From: an uncultured Nitrososphaera sp.
Lineage (GTDB): Archaea; Thermoproteota; Nitrososphaeria; Nitrososphaerales; Nitrososphaeraceae
Direction: 5' to 3'
Assembly: GCA_946480575.1 (NCBI GenBank)
Contig: CAMLKF010000067.1
Span: 1 to 9,300 of the forward strand
Length of the DNA: 9,300 bases
Translations under genes and position numbers: made by a program
Notes under the pieces: model-generated
Told to the model about the DNA's origin: nothing
What the model saw: the letters and a program-made list of their open reading frames with translations, nothing else
Database searches by the model: none
Shown: one piece after another, positions 1 to 5,456 of the stretch
Numbering within the stretch: the stretch's first letter is position 1
Layout of the letters: the number at the start of each line of letters is the position of its first letter

Positions 1-273
1 TTGTAGACAGAAGCCCTGGCTTGCCTCCTGCGAAATCGTTGTCGTACCATCATCATCGTTTTCGGCTCCGGCATATTGGCTTATTGACTGGTCAACGTTT
101 GCCGTAAACGAGTTCGATTGGGTGGCCGTTACAGTGTTGCCGTTGTCGTTATTGTCGTCTTCCATAAAGTTCTGGGCGAATGCTTGTGGAATGAGTGCTG
201 GTACCGCAGAGGCTGTTGCTATTACGGAGAGTGCTGCTATCAGTGCTGCTATTGTTGTTTTTAGAGACAACAT
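1..273 (-). CDS. Secreted protein, N-terminal part only (runs off left edge)
   Basis: Reading the minus strand from the ATG at 273 gives 91 open codons with no stop up to position 1, so the gene continues outside the window. The first ~34 residues form a typical signal peptide: MLSLKTT, then an Ala/Ile/Leu-rich core, then a probable cleavage site in QAFAQN. The mature part starts with an acidic, Asn/Asp-rich stretch (MEDDNNDNGN) followed by Ser/Thr/Gln/Asn-rich sequence. That composition is common in exported surface proteins of Nitrososphaera-type archaea. No catalytic motif is visible, so the function is unknown. The gene is divergent from the rightward genes, and a TATA-like element lies about 55 bp upstream. 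The plus-strand ORF at 122-322 is its shadow. I am confident that it is coding and exported. Confidence 0.75.
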   Translation of the reverse strand, partial: MLSLKTTIAALIAALSVIATASAVPALIPQAFAQNFMEDDNNDNGNTVTATQSNSFTANVDQSISQYAGAENDDDGTTTISQEASQGFCLQ

Positions 274-323
274 CGTGGCTTGGATCCAAGGTATCATTTA
301 TTTGAGGTTTGGTGCAGAATAAC

Positions 324-334
324 ATAATATATGA
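324..334 (-). promoter_or_regulatory. Putative TATA element of the left-edge secreted gene
   Basis: On the minus strand the sequence reads CATATATTATG, an archaeal TATA-like box about 55 bp before the ATG at 273. A transcript starting about 25 bp downstream would carry a leader of roughly 30 nt. The flank is A/T-rich, so the match is suggestive only. Confidence 0.4.
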
Positions 335-478
335 CTAAAAAAAGAAACTTAACCACAAAAGGTACTATAATTCGGTAGAATGATGCAACTTTTTTCCTGA
401 TTGGCAGCAGTCTTTTACCACGCGCTTCTTTATCCAAGAAACAACAGCAATAGGAGGCGGCGGCAGTACACTTAGAAG

Positions 479-607
479 ATGTCTATAGGTCAGTTAGGCA
501 CGAGTTCCCGACCGAATGGGCAAAATTCAAGAGCCGAACATGTTTTTTGGGATGAGCCCTTCTTGTATCCAATAGAGAGAGAGGTGTTCTGTGCCGACGA
601 CTTATAG
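479..607 (+). CDS. Possible 42-aa small ORF, unrecognised
   Basis: An ATG-started ORF of 42 codons begins MSIGQLGTSSRPNG and ends in a more protein-like stretch (HVFWDEPFLYPIE, then VFCADDL and TAG). It sits alone between the left-edge gene and the PsbP-like gene. A purine-rich AGGAGG lies at about 451-456, too far upstream (over 20 nt) to be a good ribosome site. A CTTTATCC at about 428-435 is a weak TATA candidate. No family was recognised. The opposite strand also has a short ORF (490-678) with no protein-like features. It could be a remnant or chance. Confidence 0.25.
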   Translation: MSIGQLGTSSRPNGQNSRAEHVFWDEPFLYPIEREVFCADDL

Positions 608-685
608 GACTTCTTTTGAATCCGGCGTTTTTGCGCTACTGCGATTGCATCTATAGCTGCAAGATCCCTAGCAGGCACAAAATCC

Positions 686-694
686 TTATAATTA
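686..694 (+). promoter_or_regulatory. TATA box of the PsbP-like gene
   Basis: TTATAATTA is centred about 25 bp ahead of the ATG at 715. This is the spacing between TATA and transcription start in archaea, so transcription should start at or next to the ATG. This supports 715 over the upstream TTG at 616. Confidence 0.55.
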
Positions 695-714
695 GCAGCA
701 TTCTGTTTCTGCTA

Positions 715-1362
715 ATGGTGGTGTCATCTGGTCTTCGTAATGTAAGAGTAAGAAGTACTACTATCACAATAGCATCCGCTGCTGTTATTACGTTGCTGTT
801 CTTGCCATTGACAGTTTTTGCACAGCAACAAGAAGAAGAAACAGCTTTCCTTCCTTACGAAAATCCCACCTATGGTATATTCATGCAGTATCCCTCGAAT
901 TGGGCAGCTTCCACAAGTGGACTTGCAGATCACACAGACGTGGTTGCTTTTTATTCGCCACTTCAGAATGTGTCGGACTTATCCCAGGCTAGACTCATAA
1001 TATCTGTGATATTATATAGTCAGAACGTATCGCTGCAGGAATATACAAACTACTTGGGGACGATATTGAATCAGTCCGAACAAGTTGATGTAAGGAATTC
1101 TTCAGAAGTTACTGTTGCTGGTCATCCGGGCCATAGAGTAGTCTTAGCCAATCAACCAGCTCAAAACACCACATTGACATTCTATCAAATGAACACTTGG
1201 ACCACTATAGGGAATAAAGTATACCTTCTGACGTATCAGGGCGAAGAACCAGCGTTTAATCAGTACTTGCCTGAAGTTAGCCGAATGTTGGAATCGTTGA
1301 GCATAAGAAGTAATAACAATATGACGACGACTGCGGCAGACATAGAAAACCAGGTACAATAA
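715..1362 (+). CDS. Secreted PsbP-like domain protein
   Basis: From the ATG at 715 the product is 215 aa. Residues 1-36 form a signal peptide: basic RNVRVR, hydrophobic core AAVITLLFLPL, and cleavage after TVFA before QQQEEE. Residues ~48-208 match the PsbP/Mog1-like fold: the opening YENPTYGIFMQYPSNW, a central GHPGHRVVLAN, then NKVYLLTYQGEEPAFNQYLP and MLESLSI. PsbP in plants stabilises the photosystem II Mn cluster, but archaea have no photosystem. Stand-alone PsbP-like exported proteins are frequent in Nitrososphaera-type genomes and their role is not known. The frame stays open back to a TTG at 616, but that start would put extra hydrophobic sequence before the signal peptide and ignores the TATA box at 686. 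Expected location is outside the membrane. Confidence 0.8.
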   Translation: MVVSSGLRNVRVRSTTITIASAAVITLLFLPLTVFAQQQEEETAFLPYENPTYGIFMQYPSNWAASTSGLADHTDVVAFYSPLQNVSDLSQARLIISVILYSQNVSLQEYTNYLGTILNQSEQVDVRNSSEVTVAGHPGHRVVLANQPAQNTTLTFYQMNTWTTIGNKVYLLTYQGEEPAFNQYLPEVSRMLESLSIRSNNNMTTTAADIENQVQ

Positions 1363-1512
1363 CAAGATAGCAGATGGGGACTGTATCTAACCTTCCTCGT
1401 TCGAGTATACCCTGACGAACTCTAGCCTATTTGTGATCGGGCCCATCACCGTTTGGATAGTCACCCTTAGCTAAAAATCTATTGATAATCCGTGGTATAA
1501 TCCAAGGTCTTG

Positions 1513-1875
1513 TTAAAATAATCCGTAGCGGGACGACTTTAGGTCTGACAGGAGGATAAAGTGGACTCTGTCGTCGATGTCCTTCTTTTTCGCCTGCTTG
1601 TTCAGCCAATTGACAAATTTTTGCTCAAATGAGTCGCCCTTGACCCTGAGAATGTCGCTTTCTGGCAGCTGCGCAAGGCGCCTCACGACATCTCTGCCTA
1701 TAGAAAGCATGTAAAAGTTCCATCCAAGGGCCTGCTCCGCCGAGCCTATGTGCAGATCGGATTCCTTGGCGTGGACTATCTTTAGGGCTTCTCTCACCAG
1801 AGCCTCGATGGTTCTGGTGTCTGCGTCTGTCGAGGCAGCCTGCATGACAATCCTCTCAGGGTCAAACTCAGACAT
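1513..1875 (-). CDS. Conserved-looking 120-aa hypothetical protein
   Basis: The 120-aa protein is soluble and charged, with no signal or membrane segment. It starts MSEFDPERIVMQAAS and is mainly helical in appearance: an acidic N-terminal half (DTRTIEALVREALKIV), a middle AEQALGWNFYMLSIGRDVVRRL, and a basic stretch FVNWLNKQAKKKDIDDRVHF. I do not recognise a family. The start is supported by a TATA element 26 bp upstream. It stands alone and converges with the PsbP-like gene. Oddity: another frame stays open past its stop down to 1427 and encodes a protein-like tail (RFLAKGDYPNGDGPDHK), so a late frameshift or a second small gene is possible. Coding is likely; the function is unknown. Confidence 0.6.
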   Translation of the reverse strand: MSEFDPERIVMQAASTDADTRTIEALVREALKIVHAKESDLHIGSAEQALGWNFYMLSIGRDVVRRLAQLPESDILRVKGDSFEQKFVNWLNKQAKKKDIDDRVHFILLSDLKSSRYGLF

Positions 1876-1896
1876 TATATAACTTTAGTTAGTGGC

Positions 1897-1905
1897 ATTT
1901 AAAAG
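1897..1905 (-). promoter_or_regulatory. TATA box of the 120-aa gene
   Basis: On the minus strand CTTTTAAAT is centred 26 bp ahead of the ATG at 1875, predicting a leaderless transcript. A second TATA-like TTATATA sits only a few bases before the ATG, which is too close to act for this start. Confidence 0.5.
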
Positions 1906-1972
1906 TGAATGTTAACTACGACGACAGCTCCCGTATATGATATTCAATCTCTACACGCGCTTCATGTAAAGA

Positions 1973-2006
1973 TGCACGTATGTGTGTGTGTGTGCACGTG
2001 TGTATG
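1973..2006. repeat. 34-bp alternating pyrimidine/purine tract (GT-rich)
   Basis: Every base from 1973 to 2006 alternates pyrimidine and purine, including a core (TG)n run and two CACGT steps. Such tracts can adopt left-handed Z-DNA and are prone to length change. The tract lies in a ~540-bp gene-free stretch (1876-2414) that holds no convincing ORF; besides this tract it contains a second one at 2131-2157 and the palindrome cluster at 2231-2430. Confidence 0.7.
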
Positions 2007-2130
2007 GTGTCTCTGGTAATCCTGAACCACTAACTGCATATTCTGTTCCCAGCCTTTGATCACTATCAAATAGGGGTCAAATAAAGCGACATTTGCCGAA
2101 ATCCTTTCTGTTGGTAGAATATGATGGGGT

Positions 2131-2157
2131 TATGTGCATGTGCATGTGTACATATAT
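2131..2157. repeat. 27-bp alternating pyrimidine/purine tract
   Basis: This second alternating tract is built of TGCATG and TATATA steps in the same intergenic region. It has no coding potential. Confidence 0.6.
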
Positions 2158-2230
2158 CGTCTCATGCATAAGAGAAAGATATAGCGGGCTATATGTGTGC
2201 AACAAGATTGTGCTTATTGTCATATTGTGT

Positions 2231-2268
2231 TGATATAGTCAATTAAGTATGGGATATTCCCTATATCA
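2231..2268. repeat. Hairpin with 8-bp perfect arms
   Basis: TGATATAG (2231-2238) and CTATATCA (2261-2268) are exact reverse complements separated by 22 nt. The loop ends in GGGATATTCC, which with the next C forms the first member of the GGGA/TCCC palindrome family that follows. Confidence 0.5.
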
Positions 2269-2299
2269 ATCGGATAATTGGGTTCCTTGTCGATTGCAT

Positions 2300-2430
2300 T
2301 AAGGGATCCCTTATTGTGTGTGAGCATATGGTAAGGGATCCCTTATGCTCTCGATAACATTGGATTCCTTTTTGAATTCGATGAAAGGGATCTCTTCCGA
2401 CGATCAAGAGTCCCCTAAAGGGATTCCTTA
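2300..2430. repeat. Cluster of AAGGGATCCCTT-type palindromes
   Basis: The 14-bp perfect palindrome TAAGGGATCCCTTA occurs twice (2300-2313 and 2332-2345). The second copy overlaps a 7-bp inverted repeat, GAGCATA (2322-2328) with TATGCTC (2344-2350). Imperfect relatives follow: AAAGGGATCTCTT at 2384-2396 and AAAGGGATTCCTTA at 2417-2430. The last copy lies over the final codons of the methyltransferase gene and abuts its stop codon. The cluster could be binding sites for a dimeric protein or transcript 3'-end structures; the sequence alone cannot decide. Confidence 0.65.
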
Positions 2431-3212
2431 TATGTGTGTGCAGTCTCGTGCTCTTTTATTATTATCATCTCTGACAGGTCGACGCTAAAAAATGTCTTTA
2501 GTATCCCGACGTAGGTCTGCACCGGCGGCGGGACCTCGTGTTCACAGGCGACCCCCATGTTCCACGCGTTTATCCAGATGACCATGCTCTGCAGCATGTT
2601 GACAAAGCGTCGGTACTCGCCGGGAACTATTTCAAGCGCGTCGATGTACCGCTCTGCAAGGAGCCATGACGCAGTAAAGTCGATGCACTCGGTGCCATAG
2701 ATCGCCTTTATCTGCTGCCTTATCGACCGGGCGCGCCTGAACGGCTTTTTGCTCACAAAGAACGGGAACTCGACCCTGTCAGGTAGCGTCATGCCAGGGG
2801 GCGCCCATATCGTTATCACCCTTGCACCGTCCTTTAGCTTCTTGAATCTTTTCTGCATTGCGTCGACCATCTTTGGCTCGGCAAACCAGAACAGCAGGAC
2901 GGTTGCGTCAGAGATGTCGGCCTTCAAGATGTCCGCGTTGACTATCTTAGCGTTCTTGACGCCTTTGATTTTTTTGCATGCCCTGTCTGCAGCGGCTTTG
3001 TCGATTTCGATTCCTACAGATTTTTTCACGCCAAATTCCTTGGCTGCTATCGCAACGGCGTCGCCTTCGCCGCAGCCAAGGTGGTAAAAGACGTCGCCCT
3101 TTTTCAGCTTGGCAAAGGTTAGTATCTTTTTGACGACGCTGTCGGGAAGCGATACAGCGTCGCCCCTGACTATTGACTGGGGCAGTGATGAGAGCAGCTC
3201 GTTAATCTTCAA
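2415..3212 (-). CDS. Class I SAM-dependent methyltransferase (DOT1/aKMT-like N-terminal domain)
   Basis: The 265-aa protein starts at a TTG; an in-frame TAG lies directly upstream, so no longer start exists, and GGTGGT just before the TTG can serve as a ribosome site. Residues ~25-155 are a Rossmann methyltransferase domain: glycine-rich motif I VFYHLGCGEGD (41-51), acidic SAM-ribose motif GIEID (67-71), NADILKAD (92-99), and strand-4 segment ATVLLFWF (~103-110). The layout resembles archaeal DOT1-like protein-lysine methyltransferases (aKMT type), but the substrate is not shown by the sequence, and ATVLLFWFAEP lacks an obvious DNA-methylase DPPY. Residues ~156-265 are an extra C-terminal region rich in aromatic residues. 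It is a single gene, divergent from the thiamine-binding gene. Its 3' end carries one of the GGGAT palindromes. Confidence 0.75.
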   Translation of the reverse strand: MKINELLSSLPQSIVRGDAVSLPDSVVKKILTFAKLKKGDVFYHLGCGEGDAVAIAAKEFGVKKSVGIEIDKAAADRACKKIKGVKNAKIVNADILKADISDATVLLFWFAEPKMVDAMQKRFKKLKDGARVITIWAPPGMTLPDRVEFPFFVSKKPFRRARSIRQQIKAIYGTECIDFTASWLLAERYIDALEIVPGEYRRFVNMLQSMVIWINAWNMGVACEHEVPPPVQTYVGILKTFFSVDLSEMIIIKEHETAHTYKESL

Positions 3213-3240
3213 CTACCACCACTATTTTATTTTTGTTCGA

Positions 3241-3249
3241 TAATAAAAA
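3241..3249 (-). promoter_or_regulatory. Putative TATA element of the methyltransferase gene
   Basis: TTTTTATTA on the minus strand lies about 33 bp ahead of the TTG start. It would give a leader of about 8 nt that still includes GGTGGT. Confidence 0.4.
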
Positions 3250-3268
3250 GTGTGATTGCCTCTCTCTC

Positions 3269-3293
3269 TGTGCGTGTGTATATACGCACGCGC
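3269..3293. repeat. 25-bp alternating pyrimidine/purine tract with an inverted repeat
   Basis: The bases alternate from 3269 to 3293, and GTGCGT (3270-3275) pairs with ACGCAC (3284-3289). The tract sits between the divergent methyltransferase and thiamine-binding genes, upstream of both promoters. Confidence 0.55.
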
Positions 3294-3296
3294 TAC

Positions 3297-3304
3297 TTAT
3301 TTTA
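3297..3304 (+). promoter_or_regulatory. TATA box of the thiamine-binding protein gene
   Basis: TTATTTTA is centred about 31 bp ahead of the ATG at 3332, giving a leaderless or near-leaderless mRNA. A TTATAAT nearer the ATG (about 3320-3326) is too close to direct this start. Confidence 0.45.
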
Positions 3305-3331
3305 CCCGGCGCGTACCCATTATAATGCGGC

Positions 3332-3646
3332 ATGACGGTTCATGCAGAGATCAGCATCGTGCCAATTGCAAAAGGCCACGACACCAGCATGAGCAGAGAA
3401 GTTGCTGCCGCATTTGACGCTATTCGCAAGATGCAGGGCATAAAGACAACAACACTCACCGCACTTGGGACACAGATAGAGGCAGAGAGCGTTGACGATG
3501 TCATGGGAGCTGCAAAGGCAGCACACCAAGCCGTCAAATCTGCAGGCGCCCAGCGTGTAATATCAACGGTAAGAATAGATGAGCGGCTTGACAAGGAGCA
3601 AACGCTGCAGGACAAGGTAGAATCTGTGCAGCAAAAGCTGAGATAG
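3332..3646 (+). CDS. MTH1187/UPF0045-type thiamine-binding protein
   Basis: The protein is 104 aa, the usual length of the family. It has the family's opening VHAEISIVPIAKGHDTSMS, the central TTTLTALGTQIEAE, and the closing RVISTVRIDERLD with a charged helical tail ending KVESVQQKLR. Members fold as ferredoxin-like alpha/beta sandwiches, form tetramers and bind thiamine or a related pyrimidine. They are cytosolic and the exact physiological role (carrier, sensor or salvage) is not settled. The gene has its own promoter and is divergent from the methyltransferase. A 31-codon ORF begins 4 nt after its stop. Confidence 0.88.
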   Translation: MTVHAEISIVPIAKGHDTSMSREVAAAFDAIRKMQGIKTTTLTALGTQIEAESVDDVMGAAKAAHQAVKSAGAQRVISTVRIDERLDKEQTLQDKVESVQQKLR

Positions 3647-3649
3647 CAA

Positions 3650-3745
3650 ATGGATTTGGGCTGTGGCTTGCCGGCGATGATATTCCTAAAGGACGAGGGC
3701 AAGGCCATGAAGGTCGGCATAGGCATGGTTTCAGGGGACAGGTAG
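3650..3745 (+). CDS. Possible 31-aa ORF downstream of the thiamine-binding gene
   Basis: An ATG 4 nt after the preceding stop opens 31 codons starting MDLGCGLPAMIF and ending VGIGMVSGDR. The composition is protein-like, and the near-contact with the upstream stop is what a cotranscribed gene would show, but 31 codons is short enough for chance. A further in-phase region (3751-3918, 55 codons, His/Asp-rich) follows on the same strand. Neither was recognised. The stretch 3746-3974 otherwise holds nothing I can support beyond the T-rich end of the Rieske gene. Confidence 0.25.
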   Translation: MDLGCGLPAMIFLKDEGKAMKVGIGMVSGDR

Positions 3746-3950
3746 GACTGATGAGAGTCGCAGGCCTTGGCGTTTCTGCCGGCGCGCTGTCTCTGCCGAC
3801 ATTTTTACACCACGGTCATCATGATGGTCGCAGTGACCACGATAATCACGCCGATATATGCCTCAAGATAGCATACAAAAAGGAGCCGCCAGAGCCTCCG
3901 GCTAGTACCATATGGTAGCAGAAAAAGAAACCTAGCCAGACGTGGCGCAA

Positions 3951-3963
3951 TCAAAAGAAAAAG
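3951..3963 (-). terminator. T-rich end of the Rieske transcript
   Basis: Just after the Rieske stop the minus strand reads CACTTTTTCTTTTG. Archaeal transcription commonly stops at such T-tracts without a hairpin. Confidence 0.4.
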
Positions 3964-3974
3964 TGTTTGCTTGA

Positions 3975-4283
3975 TCAGACCTCTACGTAGACTGTGCCGT
4001 TTTCCACGGTCACCTTGTACTTGCCGATCTCCTTCAGCTTTTGCGGGAACCAGACAAGGCCGCCGGTGGTGACGTCCCACTTGGCTCCATGCCAAGGGCA
4101 TGTTAGCTCTTTGCCGCTCAGTTCGCCTTCGTGAAGCTCTGCCCCGGCGTGGTTGCATGTATTGCCTGTAGCGTAAAAGTTGCCTCCCACGTTTGCGACA
4201 AGGACTTCTATTCCGCCTGCCGTGACATGGGTCATCTTGCCTTCGCCAATATCAGAAGCCTTGCCGACCATTACCTTAGCCAT
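3975..4283 (-). CDS. Small Rieske [2Fe-2S] ferredoxin
   Basis: The 102-aa protein is one Rieske domain. The cluster ligands are visible as C43-N-H45 (TCNHAG) and C62-P-W-H65 (CPWHGAKWD), with 16 residues between the boxes, matching the CxH...CxxH pattern. Length and lack of a membrane anchor or signal peptide fit the soluble, NirD/biphenyl-ferredoxin-like type that carries single electrons to an oxygenase or reductase in the cytosol. No oxygenase or reductase partner is adjacent, so its partner is unknown. The ATG is backed by a TATA box 27 bp upstream. It has a T-rich 3' flank. Confidence 0.9.
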   Translation of the reverse strand: MAKVMVGKASDIGEGKMTHVTAGGIEVLVANVGGNFYATGNTCNHAGAELHEGELSGKELTCPWHGAKWDVTTGGLVWFPQKLKEIGKYKVTVENGTVYVEV

Positions 4284-4306
4284 ATAGATAAAACGCGGAC
4301 AAGCGA

Positions 4307-4314
4307 TATTTTAA
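4307..4314 (-). promoter_or_regulatory. TATA box of the Rieske gene
   Basis: On the minus strand TTAAAATA is centred 27 bp ahead of the ATG at 4283, predicting a leaderless mRNA. Confidence 0.55.
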
Positions 4315-4318
4315 CATA

Positions 4319-4362
4319 ATTTCCTTTATGGGCGGAGAATCCAATTAGACCAGAAAGGAAAT
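4319..4362. repeat. 9-bp inverted repeat, right arm inside the left 15-bp direct repeat
   Basis: ATTTCCTTT (4319-4327) and AAAGGAAAT (4354-4362) are exact reverse complements with a 26-nt loop. The right arm is the first nine bases of the 15-bp repeat that recurs at 5457. Confidence 0.5.
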
Positions 4363-4368
4363 GCGGCG
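4354..4368 (+). repeat. 15-bp direct repeat, left copy
   Basis: AAAGGAAATGCGGCG is identical to 5457-5471, about 1.1 kb away. The two copies bracket the repeat arrays and the methylase remnant. A core att site or target duplication is one explanation; no integrase gene is present to support it. Confidence 0.5.
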
Positions 4369-4410
4369 CGTCCTTCGCACACCTTTCCGACAAAGATCCT
4401 CTGTGTTGAC

Positions 4411-4432
4411 CTTTTCCTCTTTAGAGGAAAGG
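4411..4432. repeat. Tight hairpin
   Basis: TTTCCTCT (4413-4420) faces AGAGGAAA (4423-4430) with two bases between, and the stem extends by a wobble and a C-G pair. It is non-coding and lies just before the 33-36 bp array. Confidence 0.45.
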
Positions 4433-4450
4433 ATTTTACCGACCATTTTC

Positions 4451-4697
4451 GGCTCGCGGTCTATTTGTGGTTCTCCAGGATGCGCCGGCTCGCCATAGTC
4501 CATGGTTCTCCGGCAGTTTGGCTCGCTTCACATTCTGGTTCTCAGTGGTAAGCGGCTCGCTATTGTTGTCTGGTTCTACTTGCCATCGTGGCTCGCCTCC
4601 AATTTTGGTTCTCCAGTGTGTTGTCCCGCCTCCAATTTTGGTTCTCCAGTGTGTTGTCCCGCCTCCAATTTTGGTTCTCTCGCTGTAGATGGCTCGC
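4451..4697. repeat. Array of eight 33-36 bp units with two alternating motifs
   Basis: GGCTCGC starts at 4451, 4487, 4520, 4554, 4590 and 4691, with the variant GTCCCGC at 4623 and 4656. Between them TGGTTCTCC or a close variant starts at 4468, 4503, 4536, 4571, 4606, 4639 and 4672. The spacing is 33-36 bp for each motif, and the motifs alternate about every 17 bp. Units 5-7 are nearly identical (33-bp unit), while the rest share only the motifs. The sequence between motifs is too short and too similar in length to be CRISPR spacers. The long minus-strand ORF across it (4436-4963) is low-complexity with no protein-like domain, so I treat it as spurious. An iteron-like protein-binding array is a possible reading. 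Confidence 0.75.
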
Positions 4698-4744
4698 CAC
4701 AAGCTTCTGCTCATCATTGAATGCGGTTCCTTATTTGTCTGCCG

Positions 4745-4752
4745 ATATAAAA
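4745..4752 (+). promoter_or_regulatory. Strong orphan TATA box
   Basis: ATATAAAA in the context GATATAAAAAAG is one of the best archaeal TATA matches in the window. The expected start, about 25 bp downstream, falls at about 4770-4775. That is the first base of a long hairpin and not the start of a convincing ORF. Confidence 0.45.
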
Positions 4753-4769
4753 AAGAAAAAGATATGATG

Positions 4770-4984
4770 CATCGCAAGGCCGGCCCCTCATAGACCAGCC
4801 CTGCGATGTTTGACAGGCCATGCCAAGCCCTACCCTGCCAAGCCAAACCAGGCCCCGCCGAGTCCAGCCGGGCCCTGCCTAGCCGAGCCGTGCCGCGCTT
4901 GCGCCAAGCCTTGCCGTCCCTTACCATGTATGAGCGAGCCGTCGTATGGCAACAACACCCCATGCGGTGTTATATGTACGGCTC
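4770..4984 (+). ncRNA. Candidate structured non-coding RNA
   Basis: Downstream of the orphan TATA box, CATCGCAAGGC (4770-4780) pairs with GCCCTGCGATG (4798-4808) in 10 of 11 positions. After the GCCNN repeat, GAGCCGT (4936-4942) pairs with ACGGCTC (4978-4984). That stem continues inward as CGTAT with ATATG (one G-T pair and a one-base bulge), and it encloses AACACC (4954-4959) with GGTGTT (4966-4971). The overlapping reading frames (72, 60 and, on the other strand, 175 codons) are driven by the repeat and have no domain. Transcription is inferred from the TATA box only, and the 3' end is arbitrary. Confidence 0.3.
4817..4896. repeat. GCCNN pentanucleotide repeat, 16 units in phase
   Basis: Cut into fives, all 80 bases stay in phase: 13 of 16 units begin GCC and the others begin ACC, ACC and GTC. 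After a one-base slip three more units follow (4903-4917). The last two positions of each unit vary freely. It is not a multiple of three, so a reading frame through it repeats every 15 nt. Confidence 0.75.
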
Positions 4985-5046
4985 ACAGTTAAACACGCGA
5001 CGCTATAAGCTAAAAGTGGTGTGACAGATTTTTCTCTATTCACTCG

Positions 5047-5450
5047 CTAAAAAGTCCGAAAGCTGTAGTTGCTGCTGCTGACCCGAGTGTATGCTGTACT
5101 CGCCTCTTGCTGCTGGTAGTGGTTTGTTTTGTTGTGATGGTTGAAAATGACTATGACCGATGCAAATGTGTTGTTATCTTTGGGAACTGCTGCCGGAGAT
5201 GATAGCTGTCCATTTTCATCCTCCGCAGCTTTGAGGAAACTTATCCTCTTACCTGGATATCGTACACGAACGCCTGGTCGCCATTCGTGAATTCTCTAAT
5301 CTCAGATAAAATCTTGAAACCATTCAACTTCTGACGTAGAGCGAAGCAGCATGACAACCACGCTGCCTGTGCGCTTGCTGTAGTCATTTGCAGCCTCGAC
5401 CCATTTGTAGACTGGATCTTTTTGTCACTATGCGGCGGAGAAACTGCTTA
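5047..5450 (-). pseudogene. Remnant of a phage-type DNA N6-adenine methyltransferase (Dam family)
   Basis: One minus-strand frame from about 5418 down reads DPVYKWVEAANDYS, TGSVVVMLL, then TSEVEWFQDFI. It is then broken by TGA (5302-5304) and TAG (5296-5298), and continues in the same frame as RIHEWRPGVRVRYPG, KRISFLKAAE and FASVIVIF before a stop at 5047. The order matches the C-terminal half of phage Dam methylases: PPY, a W-V-E-x-A helix, a VV-LL strand, a WF motif and a closing PFPSVVVVF-like strand. The catalytic box survives only in a neighbouring frame as PPHSDKK (5438-5418), with Tyr changed to His and the preceding Asn/Asp lost. The N-terminal half is missing. It is therefore dead: two stops, a frameshift and no catalytic motif. 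It suggests a past virus or mobile element. The assignment is from memory of the family. Confidence 0.6.
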
Positions 5451-5456
5451 TGCCAA

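Noticed and set aside
1400..1440. tRNA-like CGTTCGAGT
   Set aside because: The bases flanking the loop do not form a T-stem and no acceptor or anticodon arms fit. No tRNA was found in the window.
1427..1512. Protein-like tail RFLAKGDYPNGDGPDHK after the 120-aa gene
   Set aside because: It lies in a different frame from that gene and has no start codon of its own. A frameshift is possible but cannot be shown without homologues.
3340..3726. 128-codon minus-strand ORF opposite the thiamine-binding gene
   Set aside because: Shadow of a clearly recognised plus-strand gene; its translation is Ser/Cys/Ala-rich without motif.
3751..3918. 55-codon plus-strand ORF rich in His and Asp (HHGHHDGRSDHDNHAD)
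   Set aside because: The His/Asp run is the complement of the Ile/Val/Met-rich minus-strand frame; neither strand has supporting signals.
3805..4158. 117-codon minus-strand ORF with a hydrophobic end (IGVIIVVTATIMMTVV)
   Set aside because: Most of it is the Rieske gene in another frame. The hydrophobic tail (3805 to about 3880) could be a small one-helix protein, but no ATG, GTG or TTG starts it sensibly.
4451..4697. CRISPR array
   Set aside because: Conserved parts are only 7-9 bp, the intervening segments are about 10 bp, and units 5-7 repeat the intervening bases as well. No cas gene is present.
4436..4963. 175-codon minus-strand ORF with an 11-aa repeat
   Set aside because: It is produced by the 33-bp units and the GCCNN repeat staying free of stops. 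All frames over the repeat give equally simple peptides, and there is no domain or supported start.
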